Below, piece by piece: positions 26,801 to 32,800 of a DNA stretch of 64,000 nucleotides; positions within the stretch are counted from its first letter, which is position 1, and every line of letters begins with the position of its first letter. A program made the position numbers and the translations under genes. This DNA comes from Patiria pectinifera (lineage: Eukaryota; Echinodermata; Asteroidea; Valvatida; Asterinidae). Location of the stretch: assembly GCA_029964075.1 (NCBI GenBank), contig CM057140.1, positions 7,768,643-7,832,642 on the forward strand. Reading direction: 5' to 3'. The notes beneath the pieces are model-generated. The model had not been told where the DNA came from. It worked only from the letters and a program-made list of their open reading frames with translations, and ran no database searches.

Positions 26801-29800
26801 CGTCTCTCCTTCAACTTAATCCTCTGCTGACCTGGCTTCGTTATCTTACCAAAAGTTTTAAAAAAATGTAATTACATTTTCAAGTTTAACTTCTGTGTAC
26901 ATTTCTTTCCAAATATGAAGTGTGTAAATGGAAATAATTCAATTATGTAAGAAATTAGTAAAGCTATATTAACCCTAAACACCAACAAGTTCATTTGGGG
27001 TAAAGTACCACATACTACAAAGAACAACCAAAAAAATGTATGCAGGTACCAAATACTAGAAATACTATGAGTGCTTGTGCCCACTTATATGCTGAAGTAC
27101 TGCATACTACAGTTTACTACTAGTAATATTTGGTAGCTTTCGGTGAGGTTAGGGTAAAGAGTCTTCAAACTGGCAGCAGATATCTGCACAAATGTAGTCC
27201 ACTCCCTTTAAAACAAAATCAAAATGTTACGCCTGTTCTAAATGATCCCATGCTACTGCCATGCTAAAATCAATTAAATCAACATTTTAAAATATGCCAT
27301 GGTGATAGCATTAAGGGTGTGCATTTGCGGGTAGTACAGGAATCGGGTACCAGAACGAAAAAAAACCAAAGACCCATGGGCACACGGGTAACCGTTAACC
27401 CTAAGGATCCCCACCCAGTCAAACTCCAACACCAGGGTTTGTTGGAATCTGGCAGGATGAGTACTGCACTAGTAAACTGACTGTGCTTTACACAGGGTTA
27501 GGCATCCCACAAATAAACAGAATAAGTTAATGTGACTTATGTGTACAGTTTACCATTCGGTGTTGGAATTTGCAAGGATGAGGCAATCAACTGGGGGTTC
27601 GGGTTAAAGAATCCCAACCCCAAAATTCAAATCTGGCAAGATGCTGTTCACATTGTTTATAAAGGTCTGCATGTTAATACTACTGCATCGGTGCGTCATA
27701 TCAATGCAGCAAGATACAAGTGTGCACAGAGCTCTATAACTTTATGGTGTAAATTGCATTTTTGCAAGCGTCATAAACGTACATCTGTGTTATTTTTCAA
27801 TGTAGCCTGGTTTTCATATTGAAAATTCCCCCCAAATGACATTCAAAACCTTTCTTTTCATTGTCTGAGAAATTACTAAGTAACATGTAAATTTGGTTAC
27901 AGGCTCAATAATCTGGAACCGGTTCCTGACATTAGCATTCGGGTAATTGGGTACCCCGTTTGGATGCACAGCCCTAGATAGTATGGTGTTTAGAACCATT
28001 GAGTTCGGTACGGTACTGTCCTTTGACAGGGTCTGGCGTGTCATCATCATTCCAAACGGCAATGGCACGGCAATGGCACGGCAATGGCACAGCAATGGCA
28101 CGGCAATGTTCTAACACCGTGCTAAAGTCAATTCAATTCAAAGTTGGGACAACCATTTTAGGGATGCGCATGCTCGCGTCCCCATCACGGGGAGTGAGAT
28201 TGACACAAATATTGGATTGTGCTGAAAGTGCATTGAACTGCTTCAATGTTATTTTTAACCCGGCAAGCTACTTTAGATGCATTTAGTTCTACTATTAAGC
28301 TCGGTGTTTAGAGCAACTGCACTGTGCTACAGCCGAGCTACTGCTGAGCTCACTCACATTTGAGTTTATGTCTGAAAAAAAAACCCTCTAGACTCAAGAC
28401 CTCGTGAAATGTACATTACCATGCATGATCAGCTGAAGTATGGCTGGAAATATGTCGGGATTCTCAGTGTGAACAACTATAGTCAAACTTTTCACCTACC
28501 TTTGGGAAATATGAAGTCATTTTGGACTTGGATAGCCACTGTTGCTTGTTTTCCTTGTCAGACGTACGCTCAATCTTGCGACGCTTTTTCCTATGTACCT
28601 GCTTTCCTTTGAATGAATTGTTGTCATCTTGGAAGAAAAAGTCAGAGTAAAGTAAGTCCATTAAGATCGCCTTCCATACCTCACAACAGCCTCACACGTG
28701 AGATAGTTTTTGCCGTTGTTGGTCCTACCTACCAGTTTCTTATCATTTGTTCAAACCACTCCTTCACTTATTATGTAGCCAAAGTCTGACAGGTCCGCAG
28801 AGAAAAATGTAAAAAAGATCACCCTTCTTTTAAAACGCAGTATAGTGTTTCATCTATGATTTCAACAGTTCCTGTCTTGCCTCGGCTCAGCAAGTTGAAG
28901 GGGGGGGGGGGATGGGTGTGAAGTAACAGGTGTACTAGTCAATGGTCGTCTGGGACAACCCATGGTTATTGGCACAGGAAAGGTCGCCTGTCATTCACCT
29001 AAATAGACTTATGCAGAGTTTTTTTAATTACCATGACATTGCATGTGTTATATGCGTAGAGCTATATTAAATTACTAGAGCGCTGACTCATGTACAAAGT
29101 GATGCCTGCTAGGCGCAACCATGTTTGTACACAAACCTATGGAGAACTAGAAATTGTGTACGGCTTTTGTACGGCTATTTGCACATCTGCGTTTGTATTC
29201 CATACCGGTGCATCATCGAAGCCAATATGCCTAAAACCGAAACGCACAATCAGCATATGAGTGTGTCATTTTGCTCTACGCAAACAGCGCAATGCGTGTG
29301 AATTCCTACAATGACTAATGAGTTATTAGTGTCCTTTAGTGACTGAACGACACTCATAGCTGGATATCTTTAGTGTGAGGATGAAGCACATATACCACAG
29401 TACACCGGTACCCTAGCTGCAATGTATGCATATTGGAGTTATCGTGCGGATTGCAAATCATTTGTTTTAATGCACTTAATTTTTAAAGCACAATATTTCT
29501 TTACTATTTTGTTTGGTCTTTTCTCCACGTATTGTGTTTCGCTTTATTTTTTGGGTGCCAAAATCTTTTTTTACGGTCCATTTTCCAAACTGCCTGGCCC
29601 AATGTTTTAGCCATCCAGACTACTGGTGACCAGGATGCTAGATGAAACACTGCTGGCCAGTCCTCACATATTTGTGAATTGCTGAAAATCTCTTTTGATT
29701 GGTCCCGTTGGTCTCTTAGTATTTTTCAATTTTAATGGCACTCTTGGGAAGTCACAAAATTAGGAAAGCAGTTAATCTGAGAAAAGGTTGCATGACAGTT

Positions 29801-32800
29801 CTATAATAGCTGGTCATACCTGAATAGTTACCATCGATGTCTTTGGTAGTCATGACAGATACTGCTTCTTCAACACACCAATCAACAGACACAAGTGTAT
29901 CCTTGAGTTGCTGCAAAAAAGCAAGCGTGAATCAAAGATATTTGCCAAAGATATTTGCCAAAAAAATTACATGTAAAAAAAAAATAACAAAAGGACTTCA
30001 AAGCTGACAGAGGGGCCTCGGCTGGCTATGATGGAGGTGCAGAGTAGGAGGACACTTTCATATGTGAGGTATTTAAAGTTTGGCCATGTCCTTTTTGTGT
30101 AACACAAGTTATTGACAAAAAAGTTATTGCAAACCAACAGAAATTTATTTTGTAAGGCTTTTTTTTTTGGAAGTTCAGTCACTTCACTTCAAGAAATCTT
30201 CTGTGAGAAAAATCCATCCTAAATGCTTTCACTTTTAACAACAAAGATTTGACAGAACACCCTCTTTAAACGTAACATGAGTTCCTATGAAATTGCTCAT
30301 CTATATTAACCATTCCCTTTCACAAAATTACCAAATGCTAGACCAACCTGAGCTGTCCATTCAGGAAACATCTCTTGTAGTTTCCTGACATCCTCCTTCT
30401 GTCTTGTCTCTATTTTGTCTTCCTCCACACCTCCATCGATGCTCTCTTGACCCTCAGACAAAATCCGTCTTCTTTTCCTCTTTCTTCTGACTGTTGGAGG
30501 TGGTGTCTCAAGCTCAGTTAAACTAGCTTTGCTCAATGAGTGGGAATGACTGCCCATTGTGGTAGTGTCAGTATCTGATTCTGAGCTACTTGGCAGTGCT
30601 GTGTACTGAATGGGAGACCGCTTACCAGTGGAGTCAAGCTTCAGATTTTTGTTGAATTTGAATGAATGTTTACTACCTGCTGGACCATATGAACTGGTAC
30701 CTGAATGAAACAAATATATAAATAGGATTCACAAATAAACAGTTTAGGTTATATTTCACCTTGCTATGTCAATTTCAACATGAGCAAAGAGTCATTGGGT
30801 GAGTTGAAAATCAACACGATGAAATAGTTGGTCCTTTGTTAGAAACTAAAATTTGTAAAAAGCTGCAATGTTTAATAATCATAAAGTAGTAAAACTTAGT
30901 TAAGTCCATTAGATAAATTTTAGCCTCAAAATAAAAAAGTAACAAATTTTCATGGGATGAACATGAAACCTGGTATGATCATGAACTAAGGTCCTGAGAT
31001 GCACAACTCAAAATGAAATATACCTCGATCACCTCATCACACCGGAGATTTTTGTGGGGTAATTTTGAAAACGATCTTTTTCATTTACTTCCCATCTATC
31101 ATTGAGTATAAACCCCAGTGATTTTATTGTGTACAAATGGCTACACTTCTTGATATTAGGCATCAACATGTGTCATGAGTTTGTTGGTGATGTTTTTTTG
31201 TTTTTTTCCACAGTGACTTCACATCACTGAACTGACTCACTCACCCCGTATCTCTAGCTACAACACATATGAACATCTAGTTATTATAATTACATGGGGT
31301 AATGACATACCTGCTGATGTTAGTGGCTCAGAACGATGGCAGGATGAACTAGCACCAAAGACTGGGCTACTGGATTTGGAAACAGAGCTTACGGCTGCAG
31401 AGCTATGATCATCATCTTCTGAATCAGATGCTTCACTCCCAGTTGATACCAAGCGGAATTTCCTGCAAGACACAACACAAACATTGAACAATCAGCAGAC
31501 AAGGGAAAGTTGTATCCTCAACAATTATTGGTCTGGATCAGATTCAAGACCAGTACTGTCCAAGTCCAAATTAAGAGCACTGCCTAAGTCTAAATCAAGA
31601 CCAGTAATGCCAAAGTCTGAGTAAAGACCAAGACCAGTACAGTCTGGGTCAGAGTCAAGACCAAGACCAGTACTGCCAAAGTCTGAGGAAAGACCAAGAC
31701 CACTTCTGTCTGGGTCAGAGTCAGACCAAGACCACTTCTGTCTGGGTCAGAGTCAGGACCAAGACCACTTCTGTCTGGGTCAGAGTCAGGACCAAAACGA
31801 GTACTACCAATGTTCGAGTAAAGACCAAGACCAGTACTGCTAAAGTCTGAGGAAAGACCAAGACCACTTCTGTCAGGGTCAGAGTCAGACCAAGACCACT
31901 TCTGTCTGGGTCAGAGTCAGGACCAAAACGAGTACTACCAAAGTCCGAGTAAAGACCAAGACCAGTGCTGCCAAAGTCTGAGTAAAGACCAAGACCACTT
32001 CTGTCTGGGTCAGAGTCAGACCAAGACCACTTCTGTCTGGGTCAGAGTCAGGACCAAAACGAGTACTACCAAAGTCCGAGTAAAGACCAAGACCAGTGCT
32101 GCCAAAGTCTGAGTAAAGACCAAGACCACTTCTGTCTGGGTCAGAGTCAGACCAAGACCAGTACTGCCAAAGTCCGAGTAAAGACCAAGACCACTACTGT
32201 CTGGGTCAGAGTCAAGACCACTACTGCTAAAGTCTGAGAAAAGAAGAAGCCAACTACTGTAAAGACTAAGACCAGTAGCGTGGCACGCAGTAAACATGAC
32301 GACAGTCAAACTAGTCCAACGTCTCATGGCTTGGTGAACAGGGGTAACAATTGGTGATGTGTATCCTTTGTCAAAGGTGCTTTGTAATTACACCAGTTAC
32401 CTTTCTCCAAGAGGTCTAATGTTGGGTTTCCTTCTGATATTTGTCATGGTTGTCTTTGGTGTTCCACAGTCTTCAGAATCTGAGGAGATAGTGTCAGTGA
32501 TGATCTTAGCATGATGTCTACTAGTTAGCTGTTTGGTCTTGCTAATGATGGGACTCCTTGGGCTCGACACAATGGATGTAGGAGTTTCAGGTATACAGGT
32601 AACCTCAGAGTCTGTCGGTACAAATAAAACAGTTAACAACTTTCTGAGTTTAGATATGTTCATGCCCTTACTAAGCACATGTTCTTTCAAAATATAGTTC
32701 CTGCATATTATAATATTGTCCCGTCTGTAAGCGCTACCTGTGACATCATGTTACATGTACTGTTCCATCGCTCTATTATTTAGCACAATGATTGTATGGA

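Noticed and set aside
32016-32327. Minus-strand frame with [14 protein letters not shown] repeats
   Set aside because: Produced by the intronic minisatellite; it lies between in-frame SMARCAD1 exons and is not spliced to them.
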